From: Myxococcales bacterium
GTDB lineage: Bacteria; Myxococcota; Myxococcia; Myxococcales; JAKAPL01
NCBI GenBank assembly: GCA_021783235.1
Contig: JAJXUD010000011.1
Span: 20,455-84,454, forward strand
DNA length: 64,000 nucleotides
Reading direction: 5' to 3'
The notes beneath the pieces are model-generated. The model was not told the DNA's origin. It was given only the letters and a program-made list of their open reading frames with translations, and did not search any database. Positions 52,091 through 61,749 of this stretch are shown here, one piece after another. The stretch's first letter is position 1, and the number at the start of each line of letters is the position of its first letter. The position numbers and the translations under genes were made by a program.

Positions 52091-52835
52091 AGTAGACCTC
52101 CATCAGGCAGAGCCCGTGCGCGGGGGCGGTCGGGCCGGCGAGCCGCCGGTCGCGGCTCGCGAGCAGGCGCGGGACGTCGCCCTCGGGCCGCTTTCCCCGA
52201 CCGATCTCGACCAGGGTGCCGACGACGTTGCGGACCATGTGCTTGAGGAAGGCCGTGCCGCGGACCTCCACGACGATCTCGCCCGGCTCGCCGGGCGCCA
52301 CCGCGACCCGATCGAGCCGCCGCACCGTCGTCTTCGCCGGACAGTCGGCCGACCGAAACGCCTGGAAGTCGTGCTCGCCCTCGAGGGCGGTGGCGGCCCG
52401 CCGCATCGGCTCGCAGTCGAGCGGCGGGAAGATCTGCCAGTGGGTTCCCCGGCGGAGCGGGCAGCGGGTCGCCCGGTTCCAGATCCGATAGCGGTAGCGC
52501 TTGCCTCGCGCCGAGCGCCGGGCGTCGAAACCGTCCGGGACGAACGCGGCCTCGCGAACGGCGACGTCCTCCGGGAGGAGCCCGTTGAGGCCTTGAACGA
52601 GCGCCTTGAGCGGAAGCCGCCGTCCCTCGGGGAGCCGCACGCCGACCACCTGCCCCTCGGCGTGGACGCCGGCGTCCGTGCGCCCCGCCGCCTGCGCCCG
52701 CAGCGGCTCGCCGGCGAGGGCCTCGAGCGCGACCTCGAGCACGCCCTGGACGGTGCGCTGGCCGGGCTGGAGCTGCCAGCCGGCGAAGCGGGATCCGTCG
52801 TAGGCGAGCGTGAGCCGCGCGGCGCGTGATTCCAT
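52086..52835 (-). CDS. truA: tRNA pseudouridine(38-40) synthase
   Basis: Isomerises uridines 38-40 in the anticodon arm. The 249-residue protein has LTLAYDGSRFAGWQLQPGQR, the catalytic Asp motif AAGRTDAGVHAEGQVV, YRYRIWNRATRCP and FLKHMVRNVVGTLVEIG. The length fits the bacterial enzyme. It is followed directly, sharing the stop, by a membrane-protein gene on the same strand. The gap before it holds no clear promoter apart from the general GC-rich sequence. Confidence 0.95.
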   Translation of the reverse strand: MESRAARLTLAYDGSRFAGWQLQPGQRTVQGVLEVALEALAGEPLRAQAAGRTDAGVHAEGQVVGVRLPEGRRLPLKALVQGLNGLLPEDVAVREAAFVPDGFDARRSARGKRYRYRIWNRATRCPLRRGTHWQIFPPLDCEPMRRAATALEGEHDFQAFRSADCPAKTTVRRLDRVAVAPGEPGEIVVEVRGTAFLKHMVRNVVGTLVEIGRGKRPEGDVPRLLASRDRRLAGPTAPAHGLCLMEVYY

Positions 52836-53189
52836 GCGGCTTCAGATTCCCCGTGCCGACCATCCTCCGTCAAGCGGGCGGGAACACGGCTCGGGCGGCG
52901 CGCGTTCCAAGAACAGGAGAGGCGAGGTAGCCAGAACGGAAGGGCGGGCATCGAGATCCGGGGTCGGGGGAGGATCGATCGATAAGCCTGCGGCGGGCTG
53001 AAGCAGTGGTTCTTGCCCGCCAGCTCAAAGGGGGGAGCGGGTATCCACCGCCGCGAGGCGGCGGAGGCTCCGCCGCGGTGGCGCTGACTCGGCCGGAAAA
53101 GCCGAGGAGGAGCATGAGGCCGATGCTCCGCGCCCGCCCGAGATCCGACGCCGTGCGGGACGTACGCTCCATACGTACGTCCCGCGCTC
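52836..53189. other. Gene-free interval between truA and kinase genes
   Basis: About 350 bases with no frame that looks like a gene (the open frames are Arg/Pro-rich). It holds a strong hairpin at 53155-53185 and a nested GC-rich hairpin near 53046-53081, with a 9-bp inner stem GCGGCGGAG/CTCCGCCGC (53058-53076). I see nothing else. Confidence 0.5.
53155..53185 (-). terminator. Hairpin just after the kinase gene
   Basis: A perfect 12-bp inverted repeat (GCGGGACGTACG and its complement, loop 7 bases) begins 4 bases after the kinase stop. It lacks a T-tract, so it may be a Rho-independent terminator variant or an mRNA 3'-end protector. Confidence 0.5.
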
Positions 53190-54428
53190 CTATTTGAACT
53201 TGAGGTAGGAGGCGACGATCTCGCCGACCAGGGCCCCGACGGCCAGATCGTTTCGGTCGGCCAGCGCCTTCAGCGCCTCGTAGTCGGCCGCCTTCAGGTC
53301 CACCGTCAGGACGCGGGAGGAGCCGCGGCTGCTCGTGCCGCCCGGCGAGCTCCGCTGGGCGCGAGGGCGAAGCGGGATCGGCTCGAGATCTTCTTCGCCG
53401 ATCTCCATCGCCTCTTCGGGCTCCGGCGGCGGCGCCAGCATCGAGCCGCGCGCCGCCAGTCGCTTGCGCTCCTCGTCGAGCTCGTCCGAGAAGAGCTGCT
53501 TGAGGAAGTTCGCGAGGTGGATGTTCGAGGGCGTGAACTCGTACTGCGAGAGGAACTGGTCGAGGTCGTACTGCATCTCCCAGGCGCTCTGGTAGCGCTT
53601 GTCGCGATCCTTATCGAGCGCCTTCATGAGGATGTGCTCGACCGCCTCGGGGACGTCGGCCTTGAAGTAGCTCGGGGGGTAGATCTTGCCGTCCGTGATG
53701 CTCTTGAGGATCGCGACCTCGCTCTCCCCGGTGAAGAGCTTGAAGCCCGTGATCCACTCGTAGAGCACGACGCCGAGCGAGAAGAGGTCCGAGCGGTGGT
53801 CGAGCACCTTGCCCATGCACTGCTCGGGGCTCATGTAGCTGAGCTTGCCCTTGATCTCGCCGACCCGCGTCTGCTCGACCTGGTTCGCCGCCTTGGCGAT
53901 GCCAAAGTCGAGGATCTTCACCGTGCCGTCGAAGGAGACGAAGATGTTCTCGGGCGTGACGTCGCGGTGGACGATGTGCAGCGCGCCGCCGTACATGTCG
54001 GTCTTCTGGTGCGCGTAGTAGAGCCCCTCGCAGACCGAAGAGGCGATCTTGAGGGCGTAGACCATGGGGAACGGGATGCCCATCCCGTCCGCCTTCGGGA
54101 TGATGCGACGCATGTCGCGCCCGAAGATGTACTCCATGGCGATGAAGTAGCTCTCGGCGATCTTCCCGAGGTCGTAGATCTGGACGATGTTCGGGTGGTT
54201 CAGCTGCGCCGCCAGCTTCGCCTCGTTCAAGAACATGTTGACGAAGGCCTTCTGCGACGACAGGTGCGGGCGGATCCGCTTGATGACGATCGTCTTCTCG
54301 AACCCCTCGAGCCCCTCCTGCCGGGCCAGGAAGATCTCGGCCATCCCGCCGACCGCGATCCGGTCGAGCAGCACGTACTTGCCGAACCGCTGGCCGGCTA
54401 TCTTGTGCTCCTCGAGGGGCATGCTCAC
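53190..54428 (-). CDS. Soluble Hanks-type Ser/Thr protein kinase with C-terminal ribbon-helix-helix-like tail
   Basis: A 412-residue protein with no membrane helix. The kinase domain spans residues about 18-305: Gly loop IAVGGMAEIFLA, Lys50, HRDVTPENIF (154-163), DFGIAKA (174-180) and YMSPEQ (199-203). A 60-residue Pro/Arg/Ser linker leads to RVLTVDLKAADYEALKALAD and VGEIVASYLKF, which resembles the strand-helix-helix of CopG/RHH DNA-binding domains. Cytoplasmic kinases of this type are numerous in myxobacteria. The promoter TTGAGT-17-TATACT ends 8 bases before the GTG. Targets unknown. Confidence 0.88.
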   Translation of the reverse strand: MSMPLEEHKIAGQRFGKYVLLDRIAVGGMAEIFLARQEGLEGFEKTIVIKRIRPHLSSQKAFVNMFLNEAKLAAQLNHPNIVQIYDLGKIAESYFIAMEYIFGRDMRRIIPKADGMGIPFPMVYALKIASSVCEGLYYAHQKTDMYGGALHIVHRDVTPENIFVSFDGTVKILDFGIAKAANQVEQTRVGEIKGKLSYMSPEQCMGKVLDHRSDLFSLGVVLYEWITGFKLFTGESEVAILKSITDGKIYPPSYFKADVPEAVEHILMKALDKDRDKRYQSAWEMQYDLDQFLSQYEFTPSNIHLANFLKQLFSDELDEERKRLAARGSMLAPPPEPEEAMEIGEEDLEPIPLRPRAQRSSPGGTSSRGSSRVLTVDLKAADYEALKALADRNDLAVGALVGEIVASYLKFK

Positions 54429-54436
54429 GCGCCGCC

Positions 54437-54465
54437 AGTATAGCCCCCAGAAGCCAAGGACTCAA
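54437..54465 (-). promoter_or_regulatory. Kinase promoter, leaderless geometry
   Basis: Minus strand TTGAGT (54465-54460), 17-bp spacer, TATACT (54442-54437), then 8 bases to the GTG at 54428 and no ribosome site; an ATG two codons later is also possible. Confidence 0.6.
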
Positions 54466-54496
54466 AAAGGTTGCGCGGCCGTTCCGCGGGGCCTCG

Positions 54497-55816
54497 TCAG
54501 ATCCGGCGCCACAGGGCGTCCGAGCGCTGGGCCGCCCGCGCAGCGAGCTCCGCCAGGTCCGCCGTCAAGAGAACCCCCTCGCGGACGATGGGGCGCCCCG
54601 CGACCAGGGTCCAGGCCACCCTCGCGTCCGCCGCCGCCGTGAGGAGGTGGCCGCAGGCGGAATCGGCGCGCAGCGGCGTCGCCGGCCGTTCGTCCAGCAG
54701 GACGAGATCGGCGATCCGCCCCTCCTCCAGGCGTCCGAACTCCGCGTCGAAGATCCGACCCGCGAGGCGCCCGCCCCCCTCGAGCACCATCCGCTCGATC
54801 GCGAAGAAGCCGAGCTGCGCGCCCGGCCGGGCGCCACGGCGCCAGAGGGCGAGCGCCCACGGCGCCTCGCCGCGAACCGAGGCCGAGAGGCCGTCCGTGC
54901 CGAGAACCGCGTAGGTCCCGGCCTCGATGGCGGCCTCGAGCCTCGGCGGCCGCTCCTCGGAGAAGAGAGCGGCGCGGGGCGTCAGGGAGAGGAAGCCCGA
55001 GAGCTCGGCGAGGATCTCCGCCTCGCGCCGGTTGAGCTGGTTTCCATGCGCGAGGAGGCTCTTCGGCCCGAGCAGGCCCACCTCGCGCAGCCGCTCGAGG
55101 GTGCGCATCCCGTGCGCGTCGAAGGCATCGGCGAGCTCCTGCTCGCTCTCGGCTCCGTGCACGATGAGGCCGTTCGTGTGGGCAAGCTCGGCGACGCCCC
55201 CGAGCGCGGCGACGCCGATCGTCTCGACGTGGCAGAGGCCGACGGCCCCGCGCACGAACGGCCCAAAGCGGCCCGAGCCAGCCTCGCGAGCGAACCGCTC
55301 GCACTCCTGGAGCCCCACCGCCGCGGCGCCGTCCCGCTCCGAAGCGCCGTAGGCCACGACCGCGCGCAGGCCGATCTCGCGGGCCGCCTCGCCCACGGCG
55401 TCGAGGCTGCCTGGAGCGCAGCCGGGCGCGCGCAAGAGGTCGAAGACCGTCGTGGTCCCGGAGAGCGCGGCCTCCGCGAGCGCGAGCCGCGCGGCGGCGC
55501 GCAGGTCCTCCGGCTGGAGCGTCCGCTCGTAGCGGCCGCGCAAGGGCTCGTCGAGCTGGGGGTAGCCTCTCGGGTAGGCGCGGCTCCCCGAGAGGCCCTG
55601 GGCCAGCCGGCGCGACAGGTGGGTGTGGGCGTCGACGAAGCCCGGGAGGAGCAGCCGGCCATCGGCGTGAATCTCCCAGTCGCCGGGCTTGCCGGCGATT
55701 GGCGCGCTCGTGACGAGAGCGATTCGCTCGCCCTCGACGACCACGTTCGCCTCGGCCGAGACCTCCGGCGGAGCCGGCCAGAGCCTCGCATCGCGGATGA
55801 CGACCCTGCCACTCAT
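54497..55816 (-). CDS. Amidohydrolase superfamily protein
   Basis: A 439-residue metal-dependent hydrolase of the chlorohydrolase/S-adenosylhomocysteine-deaminase type. Metal ligands are visible in [17 protein letters not shown], in the central GLIVHGAES and LLAHGNQLN segments (His ligands), and in [18 protein letters not shown] (catalytic Asp). The N-terminal beta-sandwich starts at [15 protein letters not shown] and the C-terminal metal-sandwich part has [14 protein letters not shown] and [13 protein letters not shown]. The ATG at 55816 gives the family start. It diverges from prfA across an 82-base gap. Substrate (amine-bearing purine or guanidine) is not fixed. Confidence 0.87.
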   Translation of the reverse strand: MSGRVVIRDARLWPAPPEVSAEANVVVEGERIALVTSAPIAGKPGDWEIHADGRLLLPGFVDAHTHLSRRLAQGLSGSRAYPRGYPQLDEPLRGRYERTLQPEDLRAAARLALAEAALSGTTTVFDLLRAPGCAPGSLDAVGEAAREIGLRAVVAYGASERDGAAAVGLQECERFAREAGSGRFGPFVRGAVGLCHVETIGVAALGGVAELAHTNGLIVHGAESEQELADAFDAHGMRTLERLREVGLLGPKSLLAHGNQLNRREAEILAELSGFLSLTPRAALFSEERPPRLEAAIEAGTYAVLGTDGLSASVRGEAPWALALWRRGARPGAQLGFFAIERMVLEGGGRLAGRIFDAEFGRLEEGRIADLVLLDERPATPLRADSACGHLLTAAADARVAWTLVAGRPIVREGVLLTADLAELAARAAQRSDALWRRI

Positions 55817-55898
55817 CTGGCGCACTCTATCAAGAAAGCGGCAGTGGGCATGTTTTCGGCCGCCGAATTGCTGTATACACGCGCGCCCGGAGGCGCCC

Positions 55899-56996
55899 GT
55901 GCTGGACAAGGACGTGATCGCGAAGCTCGAGGAGGTCGAGGCTCGGTTCGAGCGGCTCACCCAGGATCTGGGCGACGCCGCCATCATCGCCGATCAGAAG
56001 CGCTTCCAGTCGGCAGCGAAGGAGCGCGCCTCGCTCGAGCCGCTCGTAGAGGCGCTGCGGGCGTACCGGGCAACGCACCGGGAGGCCGACGAGCACGAGG
56101 CGCTCGGGGTCGATCCGGATCCAGAGCTGCGCGAGCTCGCCCGCTCCGAGCTGCCGGCCCTCCGCGCGCGCGCCTCGAGGCTCGAGGAGGAGCTCAAGCT
56201 CCTGCTCTTGCCGAAGGACCCGAACGACGAGCGGAACGTCATCGTCGAGGTCCGCGCCGGCACGGGCGGCGAGGAGGCCGGGCTCTTTGCGGCCGAGGTC
56301 TTCCGCATGTACCTGCGCTACGCCGAGCGGCGGGGCTGGAAGGTCGACCTCATCTCGCGCAGCGACAGCGGCGACGGCGTGCGCGAGATCATCGCGACCC
56401 TCGAAGGCCGGGGAGCCTACTCCGAGCTCAAGTACGAGAGCGGCGTCCACCGCGTTCAGCGCGTTCCGGCCACCGAGACGCAGGGGCGCATCCACACCTC
56501 CACCGTCACGGTGGCGGTCCTGCCCGAGGTCGAAGAGATCGACATCAAGATCGAGGACAAGGATCTGCGGATCGACGTGATGCGCTCCGGTGGCCCCGGC
56601 GGGCAGAGCGTCAACACCACGGACTCGGCGGTCCGGATCACACACCTGCCCACCGGCATGGTGGTCCACTGCCAGGACGAGAAGAGCCAGCTCAAGAACC
56701 GCAGCAAGGCCATGAAGCTCCTGCGCAGCCGGCTCTATGAGATGGAGCGCGAGAAGCGCGAGACCGAGCGGGCCGCCTCGCGCAAGAGCATGGTCGGCAC
56801 CGGCGAACGCTCGGAGAAGATCCGGACCTACAACTTCCCCCAGGACCGGCTCACCGACCACCGGATCGGGCTCACGGTCCACAACCTGCCGGCCGTGATG
56901 GATGGCGACATTGGCGACGTCGTCACGGCCTGCCGCACCTTCTTCCAGGCCGAGGCGCTCAAGTCGCAGGGGATCGCGGCGGAAGCACGGACGTGA
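55899..56996 (+). CDS. prfA: Peptide chain release factor 1
   Basis: Recognises UAA and UAG stop codons and triggers peptide release. The 365-residue protein has the PAT anticodon-like tripeptide in [15 protein letters not shown] and the catalytic GGQ in [14 protein letters not shown]. The PAT motif distinguishes RF1 from RF2 (SPF). The GTG start has GGAGG 5 bases upstream and gives the normal length. A -10-like TATACA (55874-55879) lies in the short gap. The stop overlaps the prmC GTG (GTGA), the standard pairing because PrmC methylates the GGQ glutamine. Confidence 0.96.
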   Translation: MLDKDVIAKLEEVEARFERLTQDLGDAAIIADQKRFQSAAKERASLEPLVEALRAYRATHREADEHEALGVDPDPELRELARSELPALRARASRLEEELKLLLLPKDPNDERNVIVEVRAGTGGEEAGLFAAEVFRMYLRYAERRGWKVDLISRSDSGDGVREIIATLEGRGAYSELKYESGVHRVQRVPATETQGRIHTSTVTVAVLPEVEEIDIKIEDKDLRIDVMRSGGPGGQSVNTTDSAVRITHLPTGMVVHCQDEKSQLKNRSKAMKLLRSRLYEMEREKRETERAASRKSMVGTGERSEKIRTYNFPQDRLTDHRIGLTVHNLPAVMDGDIGDVVTACRTFFQAEALKSQGIAAEART

Positions 56997-57877
56997 CCCC
57001 GGCGCCGTCGCCCGAGACCTGGACGATCCAGCGGCTGCTCTCCTGGACGACGGGCCGCTTCTCGGAGCTCGGCCTCGACTCCCCTCGCCTCACCGCCGAG
57101 CTGCTGCTCGCCCACGCGCTCGGGAGGACGCGGCTCCAGCTCTACCTCGCCTTCGACCAGCCGCTCGATCGGCCGGAGCTCGCGCGCTACCGGGAGCTCA
57201 TCCGGCGCCGCTCCGAGCGCGTTCCGACCCATCACCTCGTCGGCGGCCGCGAGTTCTTCGGCCGCTGGTTTCGCTGCGACGCCCGGGCGCTCGTCCCGCG
57301 GCCGGAGACGGAGTTGCTCGTCGAGGCCTGCCTGCGCGCCCTCCCCGGCGACGGCGCCGGCCTGACGGCCCTCGACCTCTGCGCCGGAACGGGCTGCGTC
57401 GGCCTCACGCTCTTGGCCGAGCGACCGGCCCTGCGCCTCGTCGCGGTGGAGCTCTCGCCCGAGGCCGCGAGCCTCACCCGAGAGAACGCCCAGGCGCTCG
57501 GGGTCGCAGACCGCCTCGAGCTGCGCGAGGGGGATCTCTGGGGAGCGCTCGACTCCGACCAGCGTTTCGCCCTGATCGCCTCTAACCCACCCTACGTCCC
57601 AAGCGCCGAGATCGCGGGGCTCGCCCCCGAGGTCCGCGACCACGAGCCGCGACTGGCGCTCGACGGCGGCCCCGACGGGCTCGACCTCGTGCGACGCATC
57701 GCGCTGGAGGCGGCCGGCCGGCTCGAGGCCGGCGGGCTGCTCGCGCTCGAGATCGGCGACGACCAGGGCGCGGCGACCCGGGAACTCCTCGACGCGGCGG
57801 GGCTCGACCGAGTCTCCGTCGAGCGCGACTACGCCGGGCAGGACCGCATCGCGCTCGGCTTTCGTCGCTCCCGCTGA
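56993..57877 (+). CDS. prmC: Release factor glutamine methyltransferase
   Basis: Methylates the Gln of the GGQ motif in release factors using SAM. The 294-residue protein has an N-terminal helical domain ([20 protein letters not shown]), the SAM motif [17 protein letters not shown], and the substrate-binding NPPY motif in [14 protein letters not shown]. Overlap with prfA is translationally coupled and functionally meaningful. It ends 15 bases before the converging zf-TFIIB gene. Confidence 0.95.
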   Translation: MTPAPSPETWTIQRLLSWTTGRFSELGLDSPRLTAELLLAHALGRTRLQLYLAFDQPLDRPELARYRELIRRRSERVPTHHLVGGREFFGRWFRCDARALVPRPETELLVEACLRALPGDGAGLTALDLCAGTGCVGLTLLAERPALRLVAVELSPEAASLTRENAQALGVADRLELREGDLWGALDSDQRFALIASNPPYVPSAEIAGLAPEVRDHEPRLALDGGPDGLDLVRRIALEAAGRLEAGGLLALEIGDDQGAATRELLDAAGLDRVSVERDYAGQDRIALGFRRSR

Positions 57878-57892
57878 GGGGCCTGGACTGGG

Positions 57893-58267
57893 CTAGGCAG
57901 CCATGCTGCCGAACTTCTTGAAGAACACCACGATGCCGTCGACCATCGCGGCGAGCGACTCCTCGCCGTCGAGCCCCTGTCCGAGCCAGATGCCGCCGCA
58001 GGACTCGCAGGTGTCGTAGCGCTGCGACCGCCTCGGCCCGCCCTCGATGACGACCAGGTCGACCTGGCACTGCGGGCACTGCCCCGCGAGCTCCTCGATG
58101 TTCGGCTTGCCGCCGAGCTTCTCGAGGCCTGGCAGGTTGTGGCGCAGGAGAACTCGGTTCAGCTCGGCGACGTCGATCCAGACGCCTCTGCACTGACCGC
58201 AGCGCTGCAAAGCGATGTGATCGTCGTCCTGCTGCTCCAGCTCCACCGCGCACTTCGGGCAATCCAT
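57893..58267 (-). CDS. zf-TFIIB-type two-zinc-ribbon protein
   Basis: A 124-residue protein. Two zinc-ribbon modules: CPKCAVELEQ...CGQCRGVWIDVAEL (residues 3-42) and CPQCQVDLVV...CESCGGIWLGQGL (residues about 70-105). The C-x-x-C-x-G-x-W-I/L pattern is that of bacterial zf-TFIIB proteins of unknown role. The C-terminus is a short amphipathic helix (MVDGIVVFFKKFGSMAA). The ATG at 58267 was chosen because it starts the first ribbon; an upstream extension is Pro/Arg-rich. Confidence 0.84.
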   Translation of the reverse strand: MDCPKCAVELEQQDDDHIALQRCGQCRGVWIDVAELNRVLLRHNLPGLEKLGGKPNIEELAGQCPQCQVDLVVIEGGPRRSQRYDTCESCGGIWLGQGLDGEESLAAMVDGIVVFFKKFGSMAA

Positions 58268-58351
58268 GGGGGTTTTCGCCGCTCTCCTGAGGGGGGGTTG
58301 GGAGGGATGGTACCTCGCCGGCGCGGGGATGGGCAACCCGCCCGGGGGACG

Positions 58352-59656
<1,305 letters not shown>

Positions 59657-59665
59657 GACGCGCCG

Positions 59666-59695
59666 ATTCTTGGGCCGGACGCCCGGCGACGTCAA
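59666..59695 (-). promoter_or_regulatory. murA promoter, leaderless geometry
   Basis: Minus strand TTGACG (59695-59690), 18-bp spacer, AAGAAT (59671-59666), then 9 bases to the ATG, no ribosome site. Confidence 0.55.
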
Positions 59696-59724
59696 CGTGC
59701 GCGAGGCCGGCTGCCCGGAGGCCC

Positions 59725-59753
59725 CTGTCCCACCGCGCCGCGCCCGCTATAAT
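59725..59753 (+). promoter_or_regulatory. Promoter of MYXO-CTERM gene, leaderless geometry
   Basis: A perfect TATAAT at 59748-59753, a weak -35 (CTGTCC, 59725-59730, spacer 17), then 10 bases to the ATG at 59764 and no ribosome site. Confidence 0.6.
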
Positions 59754-59763
59754 CGCCGCCCTC

Positions 59764-61749
59764 ATGCTCCTCCCGCTCGTCGCCGCCTCGGCCCTCGCCT
59801 CCGTGCTCACGCCGGGACCGCTCGCCGTCCCGCTCGACAAGGACCGCGCCGCGCTCTCGCGGCCCCGCCCCCTCCTCGCGCGGCCGCCCTTCCCCGGCCC
59901 CATCGCGGCCGGAACGGGCGCGGGGCCGCGCGGGGAGATAGTCGCGCTCCCCTCGACCTTTTGCAGCTCCGACGACGGTCAGAACCCGCAGCCCGCGGGC
60001 TGCACGGCATACGCCGATCCGAACTGCACGATGGCGGGGGCGCCGCCGGCCTACGAGCTCGCCCCGCAGGACTCGGCCATCGATGCGGTCGCGCAGTTCT
60101 TCCAGGCCGAGCCCGATCAGTACGACACGATCGTGTTCTGGCGCGACTACCTGCAGGACTACTGCACGGGGCTCGCCTACTACTTCCCGATCTTCAACGA
60201 CGTCGACGGAATCGGCGCCATCCATTTCAGCCAGACCGGCAGCTACCAGATCGACCTGCGCCCCTACTTCGGCGTCGCTTCGGGCGGCACGCTGCGCGGC
60301 CTCATCGACATGGGCATGCTCTACGACTGCTCGCTCGACCAGATGCTCGGGATCGACTGCGGTGACGGGCAGACCTTCCCGACCGACGCCTACTCGCTCC
60401 CCGGCATCCTCGGCCAGGAGTCGGCGCACCAATGGGGCGCCTTCGTCCACTTCACGAACGGCGCCGGCCAGGACGACGCCTCGCTCCTCGGCCGCTCGCA
60501 GCAGCACTGGAGCTGGTTCTTCGACACCGGCGGAGGCGACGGCAACCTGGGCTCGCCACTCGAGGGCAACCTCTGGACCGCGGACGGGGGCGACTTCTCC
60601 ATCCCGCAGGGCAGCGTCGCCGCCTACAGCCCGCTCGACCAGTACCTGATGGGCGTTCGGCCGGCCAGCGACGTCCCTCCCTTCTTCTACGTCGCGAACC
60701 CCGCGCCCGCTCCGGGGCAGCCCGCCTTCAAGAGCCTCGTGCAGGGCGAGGGGCCAGGCTCCGACCCGCCCTACGGCCCGGCCTTCTCGCGCTACGAGCC
60801 CGACGCCATCACCGGGCAGGCCGTCCAGGTGACCATCGACCAGGTCCAGGCGGCCGAGAACAGGCGTCAGCCGGCCTTCGGCTCCGCCCCCTTCGTCACG
60901 ACGCAGGCCTGGACCTTCCTGCTCCAGCCCGGTGAATCGATCGCGCAGGCCGCGACCGCCCTCGCGCGCGTCGAGGCGCTGCGCGAGTTCTGGACCGGCT
61001 ACTTCTACCAGGCGACCGATCGGCGCATGCGGGTCATCACCACGCTCGAAGGGCGCGACGACCTGCCGCTCTTCACCTTCCACGTCTCGGGCGAGGGCTT
61101 CGCCTCTCTCGCGAGCGGCACCGTCTCCGTCGACCCCTCGGGCGGGCTCGACCTGAAGCCCGGCGCCGGCATCCAGAACCTGAACGTGCTCTACCCGGCC
61201 GGCTCGTCGGTCGCGGCGCTCCTTGGAGGGAGCTGGCCCAAGGGTGCCGGCGGCCAGTCGCTGCTCTCGTTCACCCAGAGCGGCGCCTTCGCGAGCGGCG
61301 ACTCCTTCACCTCGACGAACCCGGTCGACGGCCGCCACTACGCCCACCGGATCCTCTACTTCTCGAAGCAGAAGGGGGCGAGCGCGCAGGCGGCCACCGA
61401 CTGGAGCGGGACCATCGAGGGAATCGAGCTCCAGCCCTCGGTGGGATCCAGCGGCTCCGAGGACGTCCTCGTCGATCACCTCGAGCTGACCGCCTCGCCG
61501 CCGCCCGACCAGGACGGCGATGGCGTCGCCGACGACGAGGACGACTGCCCGAAGGTCGCGAACCCCGACCAGGCGGACTACTCCGGCAAGGGCGTCGGTT
61601 ACGCCTGCGATCCGGCGCAGCAGGCCAGGTTCAACCCCGACGGGACACCCCGCCCGGCCGGCTGCGGCTGCTCGAGCGGCGGCTCCGAGACCTTCGCGGC
61701 GGGGCTCTTCTTGCTCGGCCTCGGGCTGCGACGTAGGAGACGCGCATGA
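59764..61749 (+). CDS. Secreted MYXO-CTERM protein with degenerate metallopeptidase-like site
   Basis: A 661-residue protein. Signal peptide MLLPLVAASALASVLTPGPL. The body has peptidase-like features around residue 218: QESAHQW where metallopeptidases have HExxH, so the first zinc ligand is Gln. A thrombospondin-type-3-like calcium repeat (DQDGDGVADDEDDCPKVANP) lies near residue 590. The tail is the MYXO-CTERM signal: CGC near residue 640, a membrane helix (FAAGLFLLGLGL) and RRRRR. In myxobacteria such tails are processed by a myxosortase and the protein is displayed on the surface. Leaderless ATG. Overlaps the next gene by ATGA. Confidence 0.85.
   Translation: MLLPLVAASALASVLTPGPLAVPLDKDRAALSRPRPLLARPPFPGPIAAGTGAGPRGEIVALPSTFCSSDDGQNPQPAGCTAYADPNCTMAGAPPAYELAPQDSAIDAVAQFFQAEPDQYDTIVFWRDYLQDYCTGLAYYFPIFNDVDGIGAIHFSQTGSYQIDLRPYFGVASGGTLRGLIDMGMLYDCSLDQMLGIDCGDGQTFPTDAYSLPGILGQESAHQWGAFVHFTNGAGQDDASLLGRSQQHWSWFFDTGGGDGNLGSPLEGNLWTADGGDFSIPQGSVAAYSPLDQYLMGVRPASDVPPFFYVANPAPAPGQPAFKSLVQGEGPGSDPPYGPAFSRYEPDAITGQAVQVTIDQVQAAENRRQPAFGSAPFVTTQAWTFLLQPGESIAQAATALARVEALREFWTGYFYQATDRRMRVITTLEGRDDLPLFTFHVSGEGFASLASGTVSVDPSGGLDLKPGAGIQNLNVLYPAGSSVAALLGGSWPKGAGGQSLLSFTQSGAFASGDSFTSTNPVDGRHYAHRILYFSKQKGASAQAATDWSGTIEGIELQPSVGSSGSEDVLVDHLELTASPPPDQDGDGVADDEDDCPKVANPDQADYSGKGVGYACDPAQQARFNPDGTPRPAGCGCSSGGSETFAAGLFLLGLGLRRRRRA

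Noticed and set aside
52870-53172. Possible 100-residue protein between truA and the kinase gene
   Set aside because: It is Arg/Pro/Ser-rich, covers the hairpins, and has no ribosome site or family resemblance.
55689-55898. In-frame upstream extension of prfA
   Set aside because: The GTG at 55899 has a proper ribosome site and gives the normal RF1 length; the extension overlaps the divergent amidohydrolase gene.
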